DNA of 25,652 nucleotides, from contig CAYYMH010000058.1 in assembly GCA_964472785.1 (NCBI GenBank), positions 1 to 25,652 on the forward strand. The letters run 5' to 3'. A program made the translations under genes and the position numbers. The notes beneath the pieces are model-generated. The model was not told the origin of the DNA. It made no database searches and was given only the letters and a program-made list of their open reading frames with translations. The DNA comes from CAYYMH01 sp964472785. GTDB taxonomy: Bacteria > Zhuqueibacterota > Zhuqueibacteria > Thermofontimicrobiales > Thermofontimicrobiaceae. Shown in pieces: positions 14,511 to 21,908 of this stretch (its first letter is position 1; every line of letters begins with the position of its first letter).

Positions 14511-16190
14511 ATGAAATACTCATTTAAAACTATATCTCGACACGATCGGTTGATTTACATTATATTTTTTATTTCCCTCATCTTTTTCCGGCCTGTATTT
14601 TCCGGAGAAGTCACCGGCAAAAACGGCATGGTTGTGACTGCCCATCGGAGTGCTTCGGAATTTGGAGTGGACATTCTAAAATCTGGTGGGAACGCAATCG
14701 ATGCTGCGGTTGGAGCTGCGATTGTTGCCGGTGTGGTCGAACCGAATGCCTCTGGTTTAGGCGGTGGCGGAACGATGATGCTCTACTTGAGCGATCTGGA
14801 TTCCGTTACTTACATCAATTATTATGCCTGTGCCCCGCAAAAGCTTCCCGAAAATTTTAATCGCGGAAATGATCAGAGCAGCGCCAGTGCTGTTTTGGTA
14901 CCCGGTACTGTCGCTGGTCTCCATTATGCGCTGAAAACTTACGGGACGATGTCATGGCAAAATCTGCTATCACTTGCGGTAAAAAAGGTGAAATCAGGTT
15001 TTAAGGTTGATGAAAATTTGTACAAAATCATCCTTGATTCGTACGAAAAATTACTGCTCCACCCTGAAACCAAAGCCATTTATCTGCCCGACGATTTACC
15101 TCCGGCCGAGGGTTCGATCATAAAAAATCCGGAATTAACGCACACATTGAAAAAGTTAGCGGCTCACGGTCCAAAATTATTTTATCGAGGAGAGATCGCC
15201 GATTCGATTGTTTGGGCCATCAAAAAAAATGGCGGTACACTTCAAAAAAGTGACCTGCAAAACTACACGGTTCGGGAGATGGCTCCGCTGTTCGGCACTT
15301 ACCGGGGACATCCAATTTATAGTGCACCACCTCCCCAATCCGGTTCCACAGTGATCGAAATATGCAATATTTTGGAGTTCAAAAATCTATCCCTACTGGG
15401 TGATTTCGCCGATCATGCTTTCACGCTTCATTTCATGGCAGAAGCCATGAAACGCGCCTATGCCGACCGATTAGCTTATTTGGGCGACCCGAAATTTGTG
15501 GACGTACCGGCTGACATTCTGATATCGAAACAGTTCGCTGCCCAGCGGTTTCAGACGATTAATTTTAAAAAAGCGGAGCCGGCTGATCCGCGAATGACAG
15601 AGCCGGGCAATTTGTCTTCATTTATGGAAGATAATGATGGCAGTACCACTCACATTTCAGTAGTCGATAAAAGTGGAAATGCTGTGTCATTAACCCAAAC
15701 TTTGAACCACTTCTGGGGTTCGGGAATTACAGTGGAAGGATTTTTACTCAATAACGGTATGACCAGCTTTTCAGAGACGAGTTCGGTCAACCAGATGTCG
15801 CCTGGAAAACAGCCCCGATCAACAATTGCTCCGACCTTAATTTTTAAAGAAGATCAATTATTCATGATTATCGGCTCACCCGGCGCCGGCAGAATCATTT
15901 CGACCATGGTGGAAGTGATCTGCAATATTGTTGATTTTGGGAAACGTACTGATGAAGCAAACAGCGCGCCACGGTTCGCCAGCCGGAAATGGGCAGATAA
16001 ATTATCACTCGAAAGCCGGTTTTCCGAAGCGCTGATCGATTCGCTGCAGCATTACGGTCACGCACTCGATATAAAAAATGGGATAGACATGTATTTCGGC
16101 GGCGTTCAGCTTATTGTTGTCGATAGAGAAAATAAATCATATCTGGGTTCGTCAGATCCCAGACGTTCCGGCGTGGCATTAGGTTATTAA
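14511..16190 (+). CDS. ggt: Gamma-glutamyltransferase, exported (GGT/CapD type)
   Basis: 559 residues, slightly shorter than E. coli GGT (580). N-terminal membrane/signal segment about 13-31. The proenzyme is expected to cleave itself before Thr379 in GSTTHISVVD; this Thr becomes the N-terminal nucleophile of the small subunit (181 residues). GMVVTAHRSASEFGVDIL and NAIDAAVGAA with SGLGGGGTMML are standard large-subunit blocks. The family transfers or hydrolyses gamma-glutamyl groups, and the relative CapD cuts poly-gamma-glutamate and links it to the cell wall. The substrate-site blocks deviate: QPRSTIAPTLI where typical enzymes have LSSMxPTI, and GSPGAGRI where they have GSPGGSRI. Such changes could reflect a polymer or unusual gamma-glutamyl substrate. 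It is 44 bp before an Ntn amidohydrolase gene and converges on pgsBCW. Confidence 0.9.
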   Translation: MKYSFKTISRHDRLIYIIFFISLIFFRPVFSGEVTGKNGMVVTAHRSASEFGVDILKSGGNAIDAAVGAAIVAGVVEPNASGLGGGGTMMLYLSDLDSVTYINYYACAPQKLPENFNRGNDQSSASAVLVPGTVAGLHYALKTYGTMSWQNLLSLAVKKVKSGFKVDENLYKIILDSYEKLLLHPETKAIYLPDDLPPAEGSIIKNPELTHTLKKLAAHGPKLFYRGEIADSIVWAIKKNGGTLQKSDLQNYTVREMAPLFGTYRGHPIYSAPPPQSGSTVIEICNILEFKNLSLLGDFADHAFTLHFMAEAMKRAYADRLAYLGDPKFVDVPADILISKQFAAQRFQTINFKKAEPADPRMTEPGNLSSFMEDNDGSTTHISVVDKSGNAVSLTQTLNHFWGSGITVEGFLLNNGMTSFSETSSVNQMSPGKQPRSTIAPTLIFKEDQLFMIIGSPGAGRIISTMVEVICNIVDFGKRTDEANSAPRFASRKWADKLSLESRFSEALIDSLQHYGHALDIKNGIDMYFGGVQLIVVDRENKSYLGSSDPRRSGVALGY

Positions 16191-16233
16191 AGCGAAATTC
16201 ATAATATTTCTTTAAATCAAACTTGAGGTTTTA

Positions 16234-17802
16234 ATGATAAAACGGTATTTGTTTATAATTGTTGGAATTATTTTATCATTTCAAATTGTATTGAGTCAAA
16301 CCAATTTTCCCCCAGATCTGACCGAAGAATGTACAATTGGTGTGGCTTCAGGGAAAGCGACCACAGACGGTCGGCCTTTACTCTGGAAAACGAGAGACAA
16401 CTCATCCAGTCCCAATAACGAAGTAATTTTCAATACTTCTTTTCCGATCAAATTCATTTCAGTGGTCAGTGCAGGTGGCACTTATTCATGGATGGGTGTG
16501 AACGAAAAAGGGTTCGCCATCATAAATTCATTGTCGAGTGATCTGGATGCTGCAGGTTCCGGGTTCAGCAATGGTGAGATCATGCGAGAGGCGCTGGGCA
16601 CCTGTGCCACGATTGACGAATTCGAACAAATGTTGGAAAACACAAATGCATCCGGAAGAAAAACCGCAGCCAACTTTGGCGTCATTGACTCCACAGGCGG
16701 CGCAGCCATCTTTGAAACTGCCGGGCATGAGTTTTGGAAGTACGATGCGCATGACTCGACCACTGCTCCTAACGGCTATATACTACGGACAAATTTCGCC
16801 TTTAACGGCGCTGCAAAAAATGGACTTCATGATAATATTTATAGCGTTGAAAGGTATCGCCGACAAAGAACGCTGATTAATAGTTATTACGCTGGCGACA
16901 CACTAAATTATCGGAGTATTGCACGTTATCAGATGCGTGATTTTTCTGATTTTGACAGTGATCCGGTTCCGGTTCCGTTTCCTGATCACTGGCTTTCTTA
17001 TCGTCCCTTTGGTTACATTTTCGCCAACGTCAGCATTTGCCGAACAACTTCGGTTTCGGCTGCGGTCATTCAAGGTATTTTACCGGATGAGCCAGCCAAA
17101 TTAAGCACGATGTGGACACTGTTGGGACAGCCGGCATCTTCCATTTTCGTGCCGTACTGGCCTGTCGGAGAAACACCGCCGGAAGCTGACGGATCATCCT
17201 ATGCGCCATTGTGTAACGTGGCTTTGCTGATCAGAGCTCAACTTTTTGATTATCAGGAAAATTCAAATTATATCGACTCCTACAAGCTACGTGATGAAAA
17301 TGGCAACGGACTCTGGGCACATACCTTTCCTGCCGAAGATTCCATCATCACCGCCGCTGAAAATTGGCTGGAGATTTGGAGGTCAAATGGTCTTAATAAA
17401 AACGAAATGTTAAGTACAGAAAGAGCGCTGGCACAGTACGCCCTTCAAATACTGAACAATGCTTATTATGGCATGATAACCAATATTCAAGATCAGTTTG
17501 TTAATCAAATGACGAATGATTTTATGTTAAATCAGAATTATCCGAATCCGTTCAATTCATCAACCACGATCGAATTTACGGTGCCGACATCGTCACAAGT
17601 TTCTCTGAAAATATTTAATGTGCTGGGACAGGAAATTGAGACGCTGATTCACGCTAAATATGAGCCCGGACATTATCTATTAAACTATCGTGCTGATGAA
17701 TTATCCACCGGGTTGTATTTTTACCATTTAGAGGCAACTTATCAACAAGGGAATCAATCACAAAAATTCAGCGACACAAAATCATTTCAACTGCTCAAAT
17801 AA
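16234..17802 (+). CDS. Secreted C45-like Ntn amidohydrolase/acyltransferase with C-terminal sorting tail
   Basis: 522 residues. Signal peptide about 1-22 (LFIIVGIILSFQIVLSQ). The start of the catalytic domain is TEECTIGVASGKATTDGRPL, with Cys33 as the probable N-terminal nucleophile after removal of 32 residues; WKTRDN a few residues later holds the conserved Arg-Asp. SWMGVNEKGFAIINS and FGVIDSTGGAAIFE are also typical of the acyl-CoA:6-APA acyltransferase/linear amide C-N hydrolase group (family C45 and relatives). Residues 431-522 are a separate sorting tail (NQNYPNPFNSSTTIEF ... KSFQLLK), so the enzyme should be released or attached outside the cell. GAGG at 16225-16228 fits the start. It is 29 bp before the second AstE/AspA-type gene. 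The substrate is an amide, but which one is unknown. Confidence 0.8.
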   Translation: MIKRYLFIIVGIILSFQIVLSQTNFPPDLTEECTIGVASGKATTDGRPLLWKTRDNSSSPNNEVIFNTSFPIKFISVVSAGGTYSWMGVNEKGFAIINSLSSDLDAAGSGFSNGEIMREALGTCATIDEFEQMLENTNASGRKTAANFGVIDSTGGAAIFETAGHEFWKYDAHDSTTAPNGYILRTNFAFNGAAKNGLHDNIYSVERYRRQRTLINSYYAGDTLNYRSIARYQMRDFSDFDSDPVPVPFPDHWLSYRPFGYIFANVSICRTTSVSAAVIQGILPDEPAKLSTMWTLLGQPASSIFVPYWPVGETPPEADGSSYAPLCNVALLIRAQLFDYQENSNYIDSYKLRDENGNGLWAHTFPAEDSIITAAENWLEIWRSNGLNKNEMLSTERALAQYALQILNNAYYGMITNIQDQFVNQMTNDFMLNQNYPNPFNSSTTIEFTVPTSSQVSLKIFNVLGQEIETLIHAKYEPGHYLLNYRADELSTGLYFYHLEATYQQGNQSQKFSDTKSFQLLK

Positions 17803-17831
17803 ATTTCAAATTGTTATTTCAGGAGTTTTAA

Positions 17832-18707
17832 ATGCGTTTATCATTTTTGAATAAAAGTCGGTCATTGTTTTTCTTTAGTTTTGTAATTTCCACCATTTTA
17901 ATCCACGCCTTTGCTATTGCGTCTGATTTGGATTACCTGACAGAACAAAGTCAAAAAATTCACACACAATTCTGGTCGGCAGATTCATTGATTTACGGAC
18001 ATGTGATGCTCAATACTAAATATCAGACGCCGATCTTTCAATTCAAGGGTAAAACCGAGGGACCGGCGGTGCTCATCGTCGGCGGGACGCACGGTAATGA
18101 ACCTGCCGGTTTTGAAGCAGCACATCGGCTGTTACGAGACCTTTTAGAAAAGGGCTTTGAAAAGGGCACAGTTTTCATCATTCCCGAAGCGAATAAAATT
18201 GCTGTTCAAAACAATTCCCGTCGGATTCCTGTCCCGGAAAATACTGACAGGGAAAGAGGAAACTTAAACCGTTGTTATCCGGGTGACCCTGACGGCCTGC
18301 CAATGGAAAAGGCTGCCTATCAAATTAATCAACTTATGAAGGAAAAAAAAGTCGAGCTTTTGCTCGATTTGCATGAGAGTCCGTACTTCCATTTAGAGAC
18401 CAAAAACAAAAAAGATGAATACCACGGATTGGGTCAGACCCTGATTTACACACTGAATGAAGAGGCGACCTGGCTGGGGATGATCGTCTTGGATCACATG
18501 AACAGTCAGATTACCGAAGAGATCAAAAAGTTTACTTTGCTCGACCGTCCTATTGAAAACAGCACAGCCTGGATGGCAGGGAAATATTTTAACATTCCCG
18601 GATTTACAGTTGAGACATGCAAAAAATTACCTTTGGAAAAACGGATAAAGTATCAACTCGAAATTGTCAAAGTAATTCTGAAAGAGAAAGGAATTTTATC
18701 AAATTAA
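17832..18707 (+). CDS. Exported AstE/AspA-family zinc hydrolase, second copy
   Basis: 291 residues. Signal peptide about 1-31 (LFFFSFVISTILIHAFAIAS). GGTHGNEPAG supplies His87 and Glu90, LLLDLHES supplies His181, RGNLNRCYPG is the Asn/Arg block, and Glu261 in FTVETC is the likely catalytic base. All key residues of an active M14-like succinylglutamate desuccinylase/aspartoacylase are present. It is a shorter paralogue-type relative of the protein at 11726 and lacks its long insertion. AGGAG at 17821-17825 fits the start. It ends the plus-strand series; its stop overlaps the stop of pgsW on the other strand by four bases. The export signal, unlike that of cytosolic AstE, points to an extracytoplasmic peptide or acyl-amino-acid substrate. 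Confidence 0.83.
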   Translation: MRLSFLNKSRSLFFFSFVISTILIHAFAIASDLDYLTEQSQKIHTQFWSADSLIYGHVMLNTKYQTPIFQFKGKTEGPAVLIVGGTHGNEPAGFEAAHRLLRDLLEKGFEKGTVFIIPEANKIAVQNNSRRIPVPENTDRERGNLNRCYPGDPDGLPMEKAAYQINQLMKEKKVELLLDLHESPYFHLETKNKKDEYHGLGQTLIYTLNEEATWLGMIVLDHMNSQITEEIKKFTLLDRPIENSTAWMAGKYFNIPGFTVETCKKLPLEKRIKYQLEIVKVILKEKGILSN

Positions 18708-19777
18708 TTTTCAGAGCGGCCATTTTTCGATTTTATCAGAAGTATTGCACTACAGATAGCGACTAAAATTGATGCGATGACCAGATTCAATTTCTTAATC
18801 TTTTTTGTAAAATAGACACCACTGTCTCCCGGTTCCGGCAAAGGCACCGGATCGATTTGAATCCAATTTTCATGAGCGATTTGTTTTATCCCGAGCAGGT
18901 GAATAATCGGAACGCCCTGATTCCCGAAATACTCCATCACTGAATCCGGTTGTTTGGTTGTCTTTGGATTTCTTATATTTAATCCGGGTTCAACCTTCTG
19001 CAAATGTTCGTAATCTCCCACATTGATTTGAGCCCCGCCGATATTGACGAACACCTTTGGATTCCTTTCTTTGAAATAGATCGCAATTCGCGTTGCGATA
19101 TTTTTTTCGAGATCATCAATTTGAATGAATTCTCTTTGATTCGGTTGAACAGCCTGTTTGAGCAGCGCTCTTCCTTCAGCAGAAAGTCCTTTTGAGATGT
19201 CACCCCCCCCCCCCAGTGAGACGAATTGAGTTTTGGTTTGAATTACATTTTTATTGTACAGGTACGCTTCCATATCCAGATAAGTGAAATCAGGCCGGTT
19301 CGCACCAAAACTGGAGGAACCCAGCGAAGCAATAATAACCGGTTTGAGGCGCATGACTTCGGACGCGCAAATCGTCGCCAGAATCAATGCCGGAAATGAG
19401 CCGGAGCAACCGACAGCAGCGACATCACCAGGTTTTAAATTGATCTCATGAAACCACTTTACGAGTAAGGCAGCAAAATCAGGATTTGTGGAAGTGCGCT
19501 TTGCAATCAAATCCCCAAGGGTCGTCGTGATCTCCGAGTACTCCGCGCCGATCAGATTGGTCTGGTTCGGGTCATTTTCTCTGCTATTTTTATCAAAAGA
19601 CAAAACGCTCAACGAGTCGATGCAACGGTGCATTAATCTGGCAGCCGCGATTTGATCCTGTTGAAAACTGGTGGGAATTTTGTGCATATCATAAGTAAGA
19701 ATCACAAACGCCGCGACAATCAAAACACCGCTGACAGCAATTCGTGCAAGAGATATTTTTTTATATCTGAATTTCAT
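18704..19777 (-). CDS. pgsW: Poly-gamma-glutamate system protein PgsW (TIGR04332-like)
   Basis: 357 residues from the ATG at 19777, one base after the pgsC stop; a longer reading from 19882 would overlap pgsC by 100 bases and lacks the normal start. N-terminal helix about 9-27 and C-terminal helix about 330-350 flank a large domain outside or inside the membrane. Recognisable blocks are VGCSGSFPALILATICASEV, SLGSSSFGANRPDFTYLDME and SLGGGGDISKG. This matches my memory of the 'poly-gamma-glutamate system protein' family found only in some PgsBC loci; its biochemical role is not established. Last gene of the pgsB-pgsC-pgsW unit. The four glycines 189-192 are coded by a run of twelve G, see separate entry. 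Confidence 0.8.
   Translation of the reverse strand: MKFRYKKISLARIAVSGVLIVAAFVILTYDMHKIPTSFQQDQIAAARLMHRCIDSLSVLSFDKNSRENDPNQTNLIGAEYSEITTTLGDLIAKRTSTNPDFAALLVKWFHEINLKPGDVAAVGCSGSFPALILATICASEVMRLKPVIIASLGSSSFGANRPDFTYLDMEAYLYNKNVIQTKTQFVSLGGGGDISKGLSAEGRALLKQAVQPNQREFIQIDDLEKNIATRIAIYFKERNPKVFVNIGGAQINVGDYEHLQKVEPGLNIRNPKTTKQPDSVMEYFGNQGVPIIHLLGIKQIAHENWIQIDPVPLPEPGDSGVYFTKKIKKLNLVIASILVAICSAILLIKSKNGRSEN
19203..19214 (-). repeat. G12 homopolymer inside pgsW
   Basis: Twelve consecutive C on the plus strand (G on the coding strand), spanning Leu188 to Gly192. It is the longest G/C run in the window, in a moderately AT-rich gene. With 13 G the next codon is TGA; with 11 G the frame runs on for about 75 codons to a stop at 18979. 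Such tracts slip during replication. Confidence 0.9.
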
Positions 19778-19778
19778 T

Positions 19779-20213
19779 TTAAAAATAATTATAAACTTGA
19801 ATAAGAATAGCGACAAAGCCGCTGACGATAACACAGGAAAAGACAGTTTCAAAAATTCCCTGTTTGCGCATTTCGTTGGCAAGCAGCCCGGGAATGATAT
19901 ATCCGATAATCTCCAAATCCGTCGGCATCCAACTGACTTGAATCAACCACACTGAAAAAATCCACTTCAACAAAAATCCGATCACAACAGCAGCGACAAA
20001 AGCCCGCCTGCCGTACAAGATCACAAATTGGCTGATTAATTTTATTAACACATAAGTCAAAAGAGCAGCAGCGAATGTCGACAATAATATATAAGGTTTA
20101 GCAAAATAGAGTGCGATGTAGCCGGGTACAACTATGCCGCCAGGCGTTAATCCGACAATTTCATAATAAATGAGTCCGATTAAAATACCAATAAAAATCG
20201 CTTCAACTGCCAT
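19779..20213 (-). CDS. pgsC: Poly-gamma-glutamate synthesis membrane protein PgsC/CapC
   Basis: 144 residues, close to the B. subtilis protein (149). A compact membrane protein with about four to five helices, starting VEAIFIGILIGLIYYEIVGL followed by TPGGIVVPGYIALYF, the signature region of the PgsC/CapC family. PgsC partners PgsB in the membrane-bound synthase that joins glutamate through gamma-amide bonds. The start overlaps the end of pgsB by 11 bases, with GAGG upstream, so the two are translationally coupled. pgsW follows with a one-base gap. Confidence 0.92.
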   Translation of the reverse strand: MAVEAIFIGILIGLIYYEIVGLTPGGIVVPGYIALYFAKPYILLSTFAAALLTYVLIKLISQFVILYGRRAFVAAVVIGFLLKWIFSVWLIQVSWMPTDLEIIGYIIPGLLANEMRKQGIFETVFSCVIVSGFVAILIQVYNYF

Positions 20214-21348
20214 GCTTTAATTCCTCAATATAATTTAAAATTTTTTCACCGCTGTTCACAAAATTTCCCATACCGATGATGACGTCGCTATTTTTCAGAT
20301 ATTTTCCCAAAGTGGTTTCCGAATTAATTTTTGATGTTAGGTAGATTTTTTCTTTATCAATTTTATGTGGCTTTATCATTCTTAAAATCGGTATTTTGGG
20401 AACAATGCCGCAGATCACTAACTTACTCCAGAACTCCTGCTGATTAACTAACCAACGTAAGAAAGCCATCGTCCTCAAAGGCCTGTCTCCGCGGCAGGCT
20501 AAAATAATTGAAAATTTGGGGCGAATTAATTTCAGTTCCATTAATTTATCAATCATCATCTGGGTGGATTCGACATCATTACATTTGAAAAGATTGACAA
20601 AATGTTTGGTTTTATTCTGAAAAATATATTGATGTATTAATTCTTTCACCTGTAATTCAATCTGATTTGTAGAAACAACTTTTTGAACGAGGAAAGGATC
20701 GAATTTGAATATTTCGCCGAGATATTCAATCACTTTTTGATTAAACAAAAACCGGTCGTATTTCACTGCCTGATAATCATTTTTAATAACTGTCAGCAGT
20801 CGTTTTTTTTTAATGAATTGACCGATCAATGGTGCGCTATCGGCTTCCACAATGATGTTACCGCTTTTCGGGACGGACGCTGCAAGAGTTTGGGCAATTT
20901 CGGTTTTATGCTTCCCCATCACTTCCTGATGATCAAGCCGAATATTGGTCACAATTTGATGAGTGGATTTTGACAACTTCTTTTCAAACATATACTGGAA
21001 TTCCGGTTGCAACGCCATGTTTTCGACGATGAGAACTTTAGGATTATGGGGGGACACAAATTTTAAAAACCGAATTAACTCACCTATCCGAGGCACCCCC
21101 CGTCTTTTCCAAATATTCCAGCCTTTTCCGCTGATGAAATACTTGGGCGTTTCCCCGGTAATTTTTCCGGCCACTTTCCAGCCGGCAGAATTAAACAAAT
21201 CCACAATCATTCTGACCAGCGTGGATTTGCCTCTGGTGCCATTAACTTGGATTCGAATCGGAATGTTTTGCAATCGTTTTGTGTGACGGTGCTTTTCGAT
21301 CACACCCAAGATAATTAGAAAGACTGATATGAAAATAATGAGGTGCAT
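20203..21348 (-). CDS. pgsB: Poly-gamma-glutamate synthase subunit PgsB/CapB (amide ligase)
   Basis: 381 residues (393 in B. subtilis). An N-terminal membrane segment about 2-17 is followed by IRIQVNGTRGKSTLVRMI, in which GTRGKST (37-43) is the ATP-binding P-loop of the Mur-ligase-like family. GKITGETPKYF and VTNIRLDHQEVMGKHKTEIA are further diagnostic blocks, the latter with the Asp-His and Lys residues that hold metal and nucleotide. The enzyme activates the gamma-carboxylate of glutamate and adds the next residue. It heads the pgsB-pgsC-pgsW unit. No PgsA/CapA gene is in the window, though PgsA is normally required for polymer transport. The start at 21348 has only a weak GGA upstream. The promoter must lie between 21349 and 21566; a TATAAT at 21466-21471 (minus strand) lacks a clear -35 box. 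Confidence 0.92.
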   Translation of the reverse strand: MHLIIFISVFLIILGVIEKHRHTKRLQNIPIRIQVNGTRGKSTLVRMIVDLFNSAGWKVAGKITGETPKYFISGKGWNIWKRRGVPRIGELIRFLKFVSPHNPKVLIVENMALQPEFQYMFEKKLSKSTHQIVTNIRLDHQEVMGKHKTEIAQTLAASVPKSGNIIVEADSAPLIGQFIKKKRLLTVIKNDYQAVKYDRFLFNQKVIEYLGEIFKFDPFLVQKVVSTNQIELQVKELIHQYIFQNKTKHFVNLFKCNDVESTQMMIDKLMELKLIRPKFSIILACRGDRPLRTMAFLRWLVNQQEFWSKLVICGIVPKIPILRMIKPHKIDKEKIYLTSKINSETTLGKYLKNSDVIIGMGNFVNSGEKILNYIEELKHGS

Positions 21349-21418
21349 GGTAAATTCCGATGATATCTGATAGAAAATACGACGGAGATAAAAAATTCAT
21401 TAAGTTTAAAAATAATTT

Positions 21419-21517
21419 GCCACGGATTAACACAGATTTTCACATATTTATTAGATAGAAATAAAATTATATGTATAAATCTCTACAATCACTGCTGATA
21501 AGTATAAATCTGTGGCT
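21419..21517. repeat. Inverted pair of dispersed GCCAC-GATT repeats before pgsB
   Basis: GCCACGGATTAACACAGATT (21419-21438) and, inverted, AAATCTGTGGCT (21506-21517) flank about 70 bp. They resemble the repeat at 12860. The pair lies within the presumed 5' region of pgsB. Confidence 0.45.
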
Positions 21518-21566
21518 GGAAAAAAGTTAACTTTATTACATTGAACGAAACAAGTTTGTACTCACC

Positions 21567-21597
21567 AAAAAAATGGGCAACTCAGAGAGTCACCCAT
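21567..21597 (-). terminator. Rho-independent terminator of selC
   Basis: On the minus strand ATGGGTGACTC, loop TCT, GAGTTGCCCAT, then seven T. Arms are 21587-21597 and 21573-21583, with 9 Watson-Crick pairs of 11 and the rest wobble or mismatch. It starts about six bases after the tRNA, so selC is not co-transcribed with pgsB. Confidence 0.85.
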
Positions 21598-21605
21598 AAA
21601 ATTAG

Positions 21606-21701
21606 CGGGAATGTGTGGGAATCGAACCCACCTATCCCGACTGTTGTCGGGACACAACGGATTTGAAGTCCGCGGAGCTCACCAGATGCTCTTGCATTCC
21701 C
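21606..21701 (-). tRNA. selC: tRNA-Sec (anticodon UCA)
   Basis: A 96-nt tRNA. Anticodon arm GCGGA-CTTCAAA-TCCGT has anticodon TCA, and the GGACTTCAAATCC core is as in other bacterial selC genes. The variable arm is long (TCCCGAC-AACA-GTCGGGA, seven pairs). T arm GTGGG-TTCGATT-CCCAC. The acceptor is GGGAATGC with ACATTCCC: seven pairs plus a C-A at position 8, fitting the eight-base acceptor of bacterial tRNA-Sec. The GGTGA D-loop is also typical. The three bases after the discriminator are CTA, so CCA must be added after transcription. It reads UGA as selenocysteine; selA, selB and selD are not in this window. Confidence 0.95.
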
Positions 21702-21727
21702 ATGTAAATCGAAACAACTGTAGAATT

Positions 21728-21756
21728 AAAATACAAATTTTCTACCTTTAAGTCAA
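21728..21756 (-). promoter_or_regulatory. Promoter of selC
   Basis: On the minus strand TTGACT (21751-21756), a 17-base spacer and TATTTT (21728-21733), placing the start about 20 bases before the tRNA. Five of six and four of six bases match the sigma70 consensus. Confidence 0.6.
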
Positions 21757-21908
21757 GACAATTTTCTGCAAAAGTTGGGAGAATTTTCATCTAATCTGTT
21801 TTTAAATAAATTATGATGGGTTAAAAAAATAACAGTTTGATAATGTAGTTTTCGATTCGAAAAGCGAAATTGCCTAAATGACAAAAATACATTTCTGCTA
21901 TTCCCTTT

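Noticed and set aside
16482..16876. Several overlapping 74-112 residue frames on both strands
   Set aside because: All are shadows of the C45-like gene, which has signal peptide, catalytic Cys and sorting tail in one continuous frame.
19778..19882. Longer pgsW start beginning MPTKCANREF
   Set aside because: It would overlap pgsC by about 100 bases and adds a leader not expected for the family; the ATG at 19777 fits the tight operon spacing.
21606..21701. Reading the long-variable-arm tRNA as Leu or Ser
   Set aside because: The anticodon is TCA in CTTCAAA with the selC-type GGACTTCAAATCC core and an eight-base acceptor, which fits tRNA-Sec.
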